The notes under the pieces were generated by a model. It worked only from the letters and a program-made list of their open reading frames with translations. It was not told where the DNA came from and did not search any database. 13,529 nucleotides of DNA, from positions 1-13,529 of the forward strand of contig CAAEIM010000225.1 in assembly GCA_900755995.1 (NCBI GenBank), given 5' to 3'. This DNA comes from Clostridia bacterium. Lineage in GTDB: Bacteria; Bacillota; Clostridia; Oscillospirales; Acutalibacteraceae. Below, in pieces: positions 6,946 to 13,470 of the stretch (the stretch's first letter is position 1; every line of letters starts with the position of its first letter). The position numbers and the translations under genes were made by a program.

Positions 6946-8076
6946 ATGCTGAAAATTATTAAAACCGAGGGCAAGGCACGCCGAGGTGAGTTTTCTACCC
7001 CTCACGGCACAATTCAGACTCCAGCCTTTATGAATGTTGCCACCTGCGGTGCAATCAAGGGCGCAGTATCGGCTCTGGATTTAAAGAATATTAAGTGTCA
7101 GGTTCAGCTCTGCAACACCTACCACCTTCATTTAAGACCGGGCGATGAAAAGGTTAAGCAGATGGGCGGACTTCACAAATTCACCCGATGGGACGGCCCT
7201 ATTCTCACCGACAGCGGCGGATTTCAGGTGTTTTCCCTTGCCAAGCTGAGGAACATCAAGGAGGAGGGCGTTTACTTTAACTCCCATATTGACGGCAGAA
7301 AAATCTTTATGGGGCCTGAGGAAAGTATGCGTATTCAGTCAAACCTCGGCTCAACCATTGCAATGGCGTTTGACGAGTGTGTGGAAAATCCCTCTCCCTA
7401 TGATTACACAAAAAAGAGCGTTGAGCGCACAACCAGATGGCTGAAAAGATGCATTGCAGAGATGAAACGCCTTAATTCCCTTGAGGATACAATCAACCGT
7501 GAGCAAATGCTCTTCGGCATAAATCAGGGCGGAATTTACAAGGATTTGCGTGTTAATCATATGAAAGAAATAGCAGAGCTTGATTTGCCCGGATATTCAA
7601 TCGGGGGACTTGCCGTGGGCGAGCCTGCCGAAACAATGTACGAAATTATTGAGGCTGTTGAGCCTTACGCTCCGACAAATAAGCCGAGATACCTTATGGG
7701 CGTTGGTACTCCCGTAAATATTCTTGAGGGCATTGCCCGTGGAATTGACATTTTTGACTGCGTTATGCCAAGCCGCAACGCAAGACACGGACAGCTCTTT
7801 ACCTGGGAGGGTGTGCGCAATCTCAACAACGCAAAATACGAAACAGACGAGCGCCCCGTTGACGAGCAATGCGACTGCCCGGTATGCAGGAATTTTTCAA
7901 GAGCCTACATAAGACATCTGCTTAAAAGCGGCGAGATGCTCGGTATGCGCCTTGCGGTTCTTCATAACCTTTATTTCTACAACAACCTGACTGAGGTAAT
8001 CAGAGAACAGCTTGACAGCGGCACCTTCACAAGCTTTTATAATAAATACCGTGAAATTCTGGGTGTAAGAATATAG
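6946..8076 (+). CDS. tgt: tRNA-guanine transglycosylase, bacterial type
   Basis: Tgt exchanges the wobble guanine of GUN-anticodon tRNAs for preQ1, the step before QueA. The 376-residue protein has the substrate-pocket Asp89 in TDSGGFQVFSL, the nucleophile Asp271 in FDCVMPSRNARHG (equivalent to Asp280 of Zymomonas Tgt), GINQGG and GGLAVGEP pocket motifs, and the zinc site C309-x-C311-x2-C314 with H340. All residues needed for activity are present. The ribosome site AAAGGAG directly follows the queA stop codon. No preQ1 biosynthesis genes are in the window, so preQ1 may be made by other loci or taken up as free base. Confidence 0.97.
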   Translation: MLKIIKTEGKARRGEFSTPHGTIQTPAFMNVATCGAIKGAVSALDLKNIKCQVQLCNTYHLHLRPGDEKVKQMGGLHKFTRWDGPILTDSGGFQVFSLAKLRNIKEEGVYFNSHIDGRKIFMGPEESMRIQSNLGSTIAMAFDECVENPSPYDYTKKSVERTTRWLKRCIAEMKRLNSLEDTINREQMLFGINQGGIYKDLRVNHMKEIAELDLPGYSIGGLAVGEPAETMYEIIEAVEPYAPTNKPRYLMGVGTPVNILEGIARGIDIFDCVMPSRNARHGQLFTWEGVRNLNNAKYETDERPVDEQCDCPVCRNFSRAYIRHLLKSGEMLGMRLAVLHNLYFYNNLTEVIREQLDSGTFTSFYNKYREILGVRI

Positions 8077-8099
8077 TAAAAGATTTTTCAAAAAAATTC

Positions 8100-8128
8100 T
8101 TGCAAGATTTATATAAAGCTGTTATAAT
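8100..8128 (+). promoter_or_regulatory. Promoter of yajC
   Basis: TTGCAA (8100-8105) and a perfect TATAAT (8123-8128) are separated by exactly 17 bases, 24 bases past the tgt stop. The transcript would start near 8135, with an AAAGGA ribosome site at 8143-8148 and ATG at 8158. yajC can therefore be expressed independently of queA-tgt; no terminator is visible between tgt and yajC. Confidence 0.75.
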
Positions 8129-8157
8129 CAATACTATGTAAGAAAGGACTGACAATT

Positions 8158-8607
8158 ATGGATTTTGTAAATCACGTTTATGTACTTGCCAATGAAGTAC
8201 AAAGCGGCAACGCATTCGGCACATATGGTATGTTAATTTTCTGGGCAATAATTCTTGCTGCTCTTTATTTCTTTGTAATGCGCCCAAGCTCTAAAAAGAA
8301 AAAAGAAGAAGCTGAGATGAGAAACTCACTCGAAATCGGCGACGAAATCACAACAATCGGCGGTATTATGGGCAGAGTTGTTGCTATTAAAGAAGACGAG
8401 GACGCTATTATTATTGAAACCGGTTCCGACAGGGTTAAAATGAAGTTTAAGAAATGGTGCATTTCTACTGTTGATACGGTAAAGGAAGCTCCTGCACAGG
8501 ACAAGCCTGAAAAGAAAGCAGGTCTTTTCGGCAAAAAGAAAAAGGAAGAAGCAGATGACGCAAAGGACTCAAAGAACGCAAAGTCAGATGCAAAAACAAA
8601 GGAATAA
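8158..8607 (+). CDS. yajC: Preprotein translocase accessory subunit YajC
   Basis: YajC is a small single-pass membrane protein that associates with SecDF and the SecYEG channel. This 149-residue copy has a short N-terminal extracytoplasmic part, one membrane helix at about residues 23-41 ending in FFVMRPSSKKKK (the family hallmark is an RPxxKK-type junction), and then the conserved cytoplasmic core EIGDEITTIGGIMGRVVAIKED. The last ~50 residues are a charged, low-complexity Lys/Asp/Glu/Ala tail that is longer than in typical YajC (about 85-110 residues). The position right after tgt is classical, but the usual secD and secF do not follow. Confidence 0.93.
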   Translation: MDFVNHVYVLANEVQSGNAFGTYGMLIFWAIILAALYFFVMRPSSKKKKEEAEMRNSLEIGDEITTIGGIMGRVVAIKEDEDAIIIETGSDRVKMKFKKWCISTVDTVKEAPAQDKPEKKAGLFGKKKKEEADDAKDSKNAKSDAKTKE

Positions 8608-8643
8608 TTTATTCCCACAAATAATATTTTTGAATTAATTACC

Positions 8644-8697
8644 ACTCCTCCGAATATATATGAATATATTTCATTTATATTATTCGGAGGAGTTTTT
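8644..8697 (+). promoter_or_regulatory. Terminator-like hairpin that buries the ribosome binding site
   Basis: ACTCCTCCGAATA (8644-8656) pairs perfectly over 13 bp with 8681-8693, and five T follow before the ATG at 8698. The 3' arm contains GGAGGAG (8686-8692), the only ribosome binding site for the next gene, at correct spacing. The hairpin can therefore act as the yajC terminator and, in read-through RNA, as a lock on translation. The long AT-rich loop can fold further. Confidence 0.75.
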
Positions 8698-9090
8698 ATG
8701 TCTGATAAAAAAAGACTTGCAAAAGCCGTTTCAATCGGAGCACTGATTTCTGTAATAGCAGAAATAATATTAATGTCGCTGTTTGCCGTGGTCATTCTCA
8801 CCTCAGGACTTCTGCCGACAGACATCACCAACTACATAATGATAGCAGCAACGGGAGCTTCGGTATTCTGCGGTTCATTTATTTCGGCGAGAATCAACAA
8901 ATCCTCGGGGCTTATCTGCGGACTGCTCACTTCCGCCGTGATATTTATTATTATTACTGCCATAGGACTGTCAAACAGCGAGGCAATGCTCTCTTTCCTT
9001 TCGCTGATAAGGCTTGCAGTTATGCTCGTTTTGGGATGTGCAGGAGGAATACTGGGGGTAAATCAGAAAGAAAAGGTTTTTATCAAATAA
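8698..9090 (+). CDS. Small four-helix membrane protein (TIGR04086-like)
   Basis: This 130-residue protein is almost entirely hydrophobic, with a basic N-terminus (MSDKKRLAK) and about four membrane helices near residues 10-37, 44-64, 70-90 and 98-118, separated by short loops, one reading SARINKSSG. Small membrane proteins of this form, annotated as TIGR04086 family, are commonly found beside yajC in Clostridia; I assign it on length, topology and position rather than a sharp motif. Its function is unknown; proximity to yajC suggests a membrane or secretion role. Translation is likely limited by the hairpin that contains its ribosome site. Confidence 0.65.
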   Translation: MSDKKRLAKAVSIGALISVIAEIILMSLFAVVILTSGLLPTDITNYIMIAATGASVFCGSFISARINKSSGLICGLLTSAVIFIIITAIGLSNSEAMLSFLSLIRLAVMLVLGCAGGILGVNQKEKVFIK

Positions 9091-9105
9091 GCAAAGAAAA
9101 GGCTC

Positions 9106-9338
9106 TGAATTTTTTATGTTAAAAAAACTATTTTGCGATAGCAAAATAACTAAAAGTTTTCGCCCGCCTTTTTCAAAAGGCGGTGGGGTGGTGGGGCAAA
9201 GCCCCGCCATTGCTTGAATCAGCGCAGGAGGGGAGAAAAACAGTACAGTGTACTGTTTTTCGTGGGGAACCCACGCCTGGGGTTCCCCGAGCCTAACTGC
9301 TCCTCCCCTGCATATTGCATAATGAGATGAATTTTTTA
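9106..9338. repeat. Structured GC-rich repeat element flanked by 11-bp direct repeats
   Basis: The perfect direct repeat TGAATTTTTTA at 9106-9116 and 9328-9338 brackets 211 bp that contrast sharply with the AT-rich surroundings. Inside are, in order: a hairpin at 9129-9148 (8-bp stem, GATA loop), a CCGCCTTTT/AAAAGGCGG hairpin at 9164-9183, a GGTGGGGC/GCCCCGCC hairpin at 9190-9208, and a larger structure at 9224-9311 whose outer arms (9224-9235 with 9300-9311) pair at 11 of 12 positions. No plausible gene lies inside. Blocks of this style (GCCCGCC...GGCGGTGGGG...GGGGCAAAGCCCC) are, from memory, widespread between genes in Ruminococcaceae; a genome search would settle it. Confidence 0.6.
9236..9260. 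repeat. Near-perfect 25-bp palindrome
   Basis: AAAAACAGTACA (9236-9247) and TGTACTGTTTTT (9249-9260) are exact reverse complements around a single G. As RNA it would be a 10-12 bp hairpin ending in T5; as DNA it is a symmetric site. It sits inside the structured element at 9117-9327. Confidence 0.7.
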
Positions 9339-9344
9339 ATAAGC

Positions 9345-9374
9345 TGAGGCTCTGAGTTTTATATCAGAGCCTCA
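9345..9374 (+). terminator. Hairpin at the end of the 9091-9375 intergenic block
   Basis: An 11-bp stem (9345-9355 with 9364-9374, arm TGAGGCTCTGA) encloses an 8-base loop. The tail AATTGTAAAAATT is a poor T-tract, so termination strength is uncertain. It separates the small membrane-protein gene from the promoter of the receptor gene. The sequence AGGCTCTGA also occurs at 9100-9108, before the inserted block. Confidence 0.5.
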
Positions 9375-9433
9375 AATTGTAAAAATTACCAAGTAAAACT
9401 ACAAAATATTCATAAAGTATTAAGAAAAAAATA

Positions 9434-9462
9434 TAGAAACAGCGACAGTAATATGGTATAAT
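9434..9462 (+). promoter_or_regulatory. Promoter of the pseudokinase receptor gene
   Basis: A perfect TATAAT (9457-9462) is preceded by TGG, making an extended -10 element, with TAGAAA (9434-9439) as a weak -35 box 17 bases upstream. The start would be near 9469, leaving a leader of about 70 AT-rich bases. The leader has no good Shine-Dalgarno sequence before the ATG at 9540, which suggests modest translation. Confidence 0.6.
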
Positions 9463-9539
9463 AGCAGAATACGGAAGTATGACATAAAATAAGATATATA
9501 TAAACCTTAAATCTTTAACTACAGAATGGATGTGTAAGA

Positions 9540-11585
9540 ATGTCAAGAGGGATCAAATTACCGGAAGAATTAAAAGAATGGAAAATCACTTCCCTTGTTT
9601 CTGAAAAAAACGGACAGAATAAATATCGCATAGTAAAAAAAGGCGGCAGCGGTGAGGTTTTTGCAAACCTCTTTCATATTTTTGCATATGGCAGCCATTA
9701 CAGCAGTGAAAAAGCCGATTTTTATGAAGAAGAAGTAAACTTTCTCAATTCAATTTCTGATAAAACCGAATATTTCACCTGCTTTGGCGCTTATCTTTAT
9801 GAAAACCCGTCAAAGCAAAAGGTAGATATGTACATAGCCACCGAGGAGCTTGAGCCTCTCTCAAAGGTGATGCACAACAAAAGCTTTACTGACGAAGAAA
9901 TTACGGATTTCGGTCTGCAAATGGCTGAAATTCTGGCTTTTCTTGAAGAAAACAATATTTTTCACGGAAATATCCGCCCTGAAAATGTATTTGTAACCCC
10001 TGACGGAAGGTATAAGCTCGGCGGTTTTTCGGACTTTGAATGTAAAATCTCAAATCTGGACTACTCAGCTCCTGAGGTTTCTAAGGATAAATCGCCTGAC
10101 CTTACTACAGATATTTATTCAGTGGGTCTTATTATGTACTGCCTCGCAAACGATAAAGCTTTACCTTTTGAACGCGGCTTAACCACAAGGGCGGAGGCTG
10201 TCAAAATGAGAATTGACGGTGCAGCGGTTACCGCCCCTAAAAACGGCAGCGAAAAGCTTAAAAGCATTATTGTTATTGCAGTTCAGCCCAATAACGAAAG
10301 CAGATGGAAAAATGCCGTTAATATGAAAAATGCTCTGCTCGCTTCGTGCGGAAAACTCCCTGTTGAAAGCATAAAGGCTGAGCAGGAAAAAACCAATAAT
10401 GAAGCCGCCGTAGGTATATTTGACAAGGCGGAGGAAAAAGATAATTTCAATACGGATGTAAGCAAAAAATCGGACAAACCTGCCGAAAAAATACAAGAAT
10501 CTGTAAACAGCGAAGCAAAGTCAAATGAAATTGAAGCTGAAAAAAATCCGCCTGCTGTCAATGCAGAAGCAAATACAGCTGTACAGGCTCCTGTTTCCGA
10601 AGATGTATTTGACGAATACGAGGTTTCAGACAAGCCAAAGGCTGATGAACCAAAGGCTCCTAAAAAAGACTACGGCGAATTTTTCCTTGGCATTGATGAT
10701 AATGATAAAGCCAATGAAATTACCAAAACCAACTCAGGAGCTGCCGCTGTTCCTGCCCAAAAGCAGAATACTCCTGCTAATGGCGGCTATAAAGCAGAAA
10801 AGCCACGCAAAAAGGGATTAAACGCTTTAATTATTACGCTGAGTGTTATTATTATCCTTGCCGTTCTCGGCTTTGTGGGATATATTGTATATCAGGAGGT
10901 TTTCTCGGAAAAAATCAATAACACCAAGCCCGCAACTCGTGACGAGATTACAACCACTGAGGCTGCAACTCAGCCGACAACCTCAGCTCCCACAACTCAG
11001 CCGACAACCTCAGCTCCCGAGAAAGAAATTATTTCTGTAGTCGGATACGATTTTGAAAGTGCTAAAAGCAAGCTTGAGGATTTGGGCTTTAAGGTAGCTG
11101 AGGGCAACCATACATACAGCACACTCTATAGCGAGGGATACGTAATTTCCCAGACTCCCGAATCAGGCACAAAGGCTGAGGAAGGCACGGTTATCACACT
11201 TGATATTTCACTCGGCGAAGAATATGTTGAGCCGACAACCTCAGCTCCCGAGGAATCAAGTCAGGGCTCTGATAATCAGAATTCAAACCAGAGCACAGCT
11301 GAAAACAATACGTTTATCTTTGCAAACAGCGATTCAGCGTACATAAGCCAGTCGGATGTAAAGAATCTCAGTGACAATGAGCTTGAGATAGCTATCAATG
11401 AGATTTACGCAAGGAGAGGATGGATTTTCTCTGACGCTGAGCTTTCCGCTTACTTTAACTCACAGGCTTGGTACACTCCACGCTATACTTCATCGGAATT
11501 TTCACAGAATGTTACCTTCAACGAATATGAGCAGGCTAACATTCATCTTATATTGGACGAGCAAAAGAGCAGAGGAATTCGCTGA
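9540..11585 (+). CDS. PASTA/YARHG-domain membrane receptor with a pseudokinase domain
   Basis: The 681-residue protein has the layout of PrkC/StkP-type receptor Ser/Thr kinases. Residues 10-265 follow the kinase fold: W14, an APE motif (SAPEV) and DIYSVGLIMYCL are kept. The catalytic residues are gone: the glycine loop reads S21-E-K23-N-G-Q26, the VAIK lysine position is L44, HRDxKPEN reads H142-G-N-I-R-P-E-N149, and DFG reads G162-F-S164 at the standard 18-residue spacing. An acidic Lys/Glu/Ala linker (270-415), KPRKK and a membrane helix (428-451) follow, so the kinase fold is cytoplasmic. Outside are Thr/Pro/Ser repeats, one PASTA domain (about 496-560) and a C-terminal YARHG domain (signature Y623-ARR-G627). 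Likely a sensor or scaffold binding cell-wall material, not an active kinase. Confidence 0.88.
   Translation: MSRGIKLPEELKEWKITSLVSEKNGQNKYRIVKKGGSGEVFANLFHIFAYGSHYSSEKADFYEEEVNFLNSISDKTEYFTCFGAYLYENPSKQKVDMYIATEELEPLSKVMHNKSFTDEEITDFGLQMAEILAFLEENNIFHGNIRPENVFVTPDGRYKLGGFSDFECKISNLDYSAPEVSKDKSPDLTTDIYSVGLIMYCLANDKALPFERGLTTRAEAVKMRIDGAAVTAPKNGSEKLKSIIVIAVQPNNESRWKNAVNMKNALLASCGKLPVESIKAEQEKTNNEAAVGIFDKAEEKDNFNTDVSKKSDKPAEKIQESVNSEAKSNEIEAEKNPPAVNAEANTAVQAPVSEDVFDEYEVSDKPKADEPKAPKKDYGEFFLGIDDNDKANEITKTNSGAAAVPAQKQNTPANGGYKAEKPRKKGLNALIITLSVIIILAVLGFVGYIVYQEVFSEKINNTKPATRDEITTTEAATQPTTSAPTTQPTTSAPEKEIISVVGYDFESAKSKLEDLGFKVAEGNHTYSTLYSEGYVISQTPESGTKAEEGTVITLDISLGEEYVEPTTSAPEESSQGSDNQNSNQSTAENNTFIFANSDSAYISQSDVKNLSDNELEIAINEIYARRGWIFSDAELSAYFNSQAWYTPRYTSSEFSQNVTFNEYEQANIHLILDEQKSRGIR
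10966..11018 (+). repeat. 27-bp tandem repeat in the Thr/Pro-rich stalk
   Basis: Two copies of a 27-bp unit (10966-10992 and 10993-11018, the second one base short of identical length) encode ATQPTTSAPT-like stalk just outside the membrane. A further copy of its core lies at 11230-11252, beyond the PASTA domain. The exact nucleotide identity, including silent positions, points to recent duplication. Confidence 0.8.
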
Positions 11586-11621
11586 TAACTTATTTTAATA
11601 TTATTAAAAGGATAAATATTT

Positions 11622-13343
11622 ATGAAAAAATTTTTTAGTAAAATCTTTAAAAATAAATTATTTGTTTCCTTTGCGTTAAATACCTTGATAATTTTATTTT
11701 GCGTATATGTATCTTCATTTTCATATGACTCATACAACGATTATGTAAATTCTCTGCTGATTTCACATTATCATATTCCGTACAATAACAGCATCAACTA
11801 TTTGCTCGCCTTTGCAATAAGCAGTATTCAATATCTGTTTTCAAGAATAAACCTGTTTATATTTTTTCAGGTTGCTTTCAGCTGGCTTGCCTTTTCTTCA
11901 ATTACCTATGCGCTCACAGACAAATTCGGATATAAAAAAGGCATTCTGTTTTCAGTTTTCTTAAACGTTTTATTTTCGATGAATCATTACGCAGACATAG
12001 CAAGTCAAAAAACCTCTGCCCTGCTTTTAACAGCGGGATTTCTGCTGATATTTAATGCAATAAGGCGAAAAAGATACAGATTTATGTGTTTGCTCGGTGC
12101 GGCAGAAATAATAATCGGCTCGTTCTATTTCTTTGCATTATTCTATTTTGCTCTTGCATTTGCAGTTATATATCTGATTGCAGATTTGATTTCAAAGGAA
12201 AAGTATAAAATCAAATTAAGAAAATTTATGTGGTATTTCAGACCGTTCCTGATTTTGTTTGTAATCATATCAATAGCAGCGGTTTCTCTTAATAATTATT
12301 CTGTAGCGGTAAATACGCAAAACGAACAACTGCAGCGCTCATATGAATACTCGGCTCTTACGGAAAAAATATCCAATTCTCCTTTTCCCAACTATAAAGA
12401 CAATGAGGAAGAATTTAACGCAGCTAATATTACCAAAACTGAATATGAGCTGCTCAAGGACGGATATTATGACGAGAGCACTCCGCTGAATATTGATTCA
12501 TTAAGACTTGTTTTAAAATTACAGCAAAAAAACAACAGCGTCACTATATGGGACGAATTCGTTAACTTTCTCTCAGCCTGCACAGCAAGTCTTTCTACCT
12601 TTGACAATGACGCAATGCTTATAGTTATATACGTTATTATTGCTGTGCTGTATCTTATATTTCACAAAAAGACCCACGCATTTTTCCCCATACTAATCAC
12701 GGCAATGCTGATTGCTTCAAATGTTTTGCTCAGGTATTTTTACAACGGATATTACTATACGGTATATATCTCGTGGCTGATGTCATACTGCGTATTGCTG
12801 TACAGCATAGATTTTAATGCCTTTAAAGACAGCTGTACATCTATGCTTAAGTCGGCAAAAAAGGGAACTTTCCTTGTATCGGCAGTACTTTTACTTGCAC
12901 TTTTCCTTGTAAACTGCTTTGTTTATCAGTCGCATCTGCACAATATAATTGATACAAAAAGCAAACCCAGCAGGCTTTATGTTGAGGTTGAAAGGCATCC
13001 CGAAAGATATTTTGTTCTTGACTCCAAAACCGCTGTTGAATACACAAAATATTCTACAAACTACGTTCACCCAATGTGGGGCTTCAAGAGTAATTATCTG
13101 AGCAATGTGGACAGCTTTGGATATATGCACCATACAAATACGCTTCATAAAAAGGGCGCAGACAGTGTGTATAGGGCTGTAACCGACCTGAATAATGTAT
13201 ATATTATTGATAACTACATCACCTATAAAAAAGAAAACTATTTAACAAAATACTACTCTACAGACGAAAACAAAAGCTATAGATATAAGCTGGAAAACGA
13301 AATTGACGGATATAAAATTTATTCGGCCGAGCCGGTAACGTAG
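11622..13343 (+). CDS. Polytopic membrane protein, unknown, GT-C-like layout
   Basis: I do not recognise this 573-residue protein. It begins with MKKFF, a first membrane helix (about 14-33) and then a loop with two aspartates, D36 and D40 (YDSYNDY). Roughly ten further helices follow, interrupted near the middle by a loop of about 100 residues rich in Asn, Glu and Tyr, and the protein ends in about 110 soluble, probably extracytoplasmic residues after the last helix (FLVSAVLLLALFLVNCFVY). An acidic pair after helix 1 and a soluble C-terminal part are seen in GT-C glycosyltransferases using lipid-linked sugars, but no family motif fixes this. It follows the receptor gene by 36 bases with AAAAGGA as ribosome site and shares its terminator, so the two are probably one operon. 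Confidence 0.8.
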   Translation: MKKFFSKIFKNKLFVSFALNTLIILFCVYVSSFSYDSYNDYVNSLLISHYHIPYNNSINYLLAFAISSIQYLFSRINLFIFFQVAFSWLAFSSITYALTDKFGYKKGILFSVFLNVLFSMNHYADIASQKTSALLLTAGFLLIFNAIRRKRYRFMCLLGAAEIIIGSFYFFALFYFALAFAVIYLIADLISKEKYKIKLRKFMWYFRPFLILFVIISIAAVSLNNYSVAVNTQNEQLQRSYEYSALTEKISNSPFPNYKDNEEEFNAANITKTEYELLKDGYYDESTPLNIDSLRLVLKLQQKNNSVTIWDEFVNFLSACTASLSTFDNDAMLIVIYVIIAVLYLIFHKKTHAFFPILITAMLIASNVLLRYFYNGYYYTVYISWLMSYCVLLYSIDFNAFKDSCTSMLKSAKKGTFLVSAVLLLALFLVNCFVYQSHLHNIIDTKSKPSRLYVEVERHPERYFVLDSKTAVEYTKYSTNYVHPMWGFKSNYLSNVDSFGYMHHTNTLHKKGADSVYRAVTDLNNVYIIDNYITYKKENYLTKYYSTDENKSYRYKLENEIDGYKIYSAEPVT

Positions 13344-13356
13344 AAATGAAATAAGA

Positions 13357-13390
13357 ACAGAGAGTGTCCATTAAAACGGATACTCTCTGT
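13357..13390 (+). terminator. Strong terminator of the receptor/membrane-protein operon
   Basis: A 13-bp stem (13357-13369 with 13378-13390; one G-T pair) encloses an 8-base loop and runs directly into eight T (13390-13397). It lies 13 bases after the stop codon of the membrane-protein gene and is the best intrinsic terminator in the window. Confidence 0.92.
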
Positions 13391-13433
13391 TTTTTTTGCT
13401 TTCAGCCAACCGGTTATTTCAAGCAACAACAAA

Positions 13434-13470
13434 GGGGCTGTTGCAAATGAATAAGATTTGCGACAGCCCT
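13434..13470. terminator. Second hairpin near the right edge
   Basis: GGGCTGTTGCAAAT (13435-13448) pairs with 13456-13469 over 14 bp with one G-T pair and a 7-base loop. Downstream on the plus strand lies CAATTTTTG. It may back up the first terminator or belong to a convergent gene right of the window. The arm also resembles the CTGTTGCAAA core of IS6-family ends, but no transposase is visible. Confidence 0.5.

Noticed and set aside
8265..8831. 188-codon open frame on the minus strand over yajC and the next gene
   Set aside because: It is a Ser/Ile/Phe-rich shadow of two well-supported plus-strand genes and the hairpin between them; no start signal and no family resemblance.
9106..9338. CRISPR array
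   Set aside because: The repeats are inverted stems of different sequence, with no regularly spaced identical direct repeats and no cas gene in the window.
9540..10340. Frameshift or sequencing error as the cause of the missing kinase residues
   Set aside because: The frame is open for 681 codons and the surrounding motifs stay in register with exact spacing, so the losses are point substitutions and not a shifted frame.
10525..11040. Two short plus-strand open frames inside the receptor gene
   Set aside because: They are Lys/Leu-rich and Leu/Pro/Gln-rich frame shadows of the low-complexity linker and stalk, without ribosome sites.
13434..13470. Insertion-sequence end of the IS6 family
   Set aside because: Only a ~10-base core resembles such ends, both arms lie 7 bases apart as a hairpin, and no transposase is seen; a terminator is simpler.
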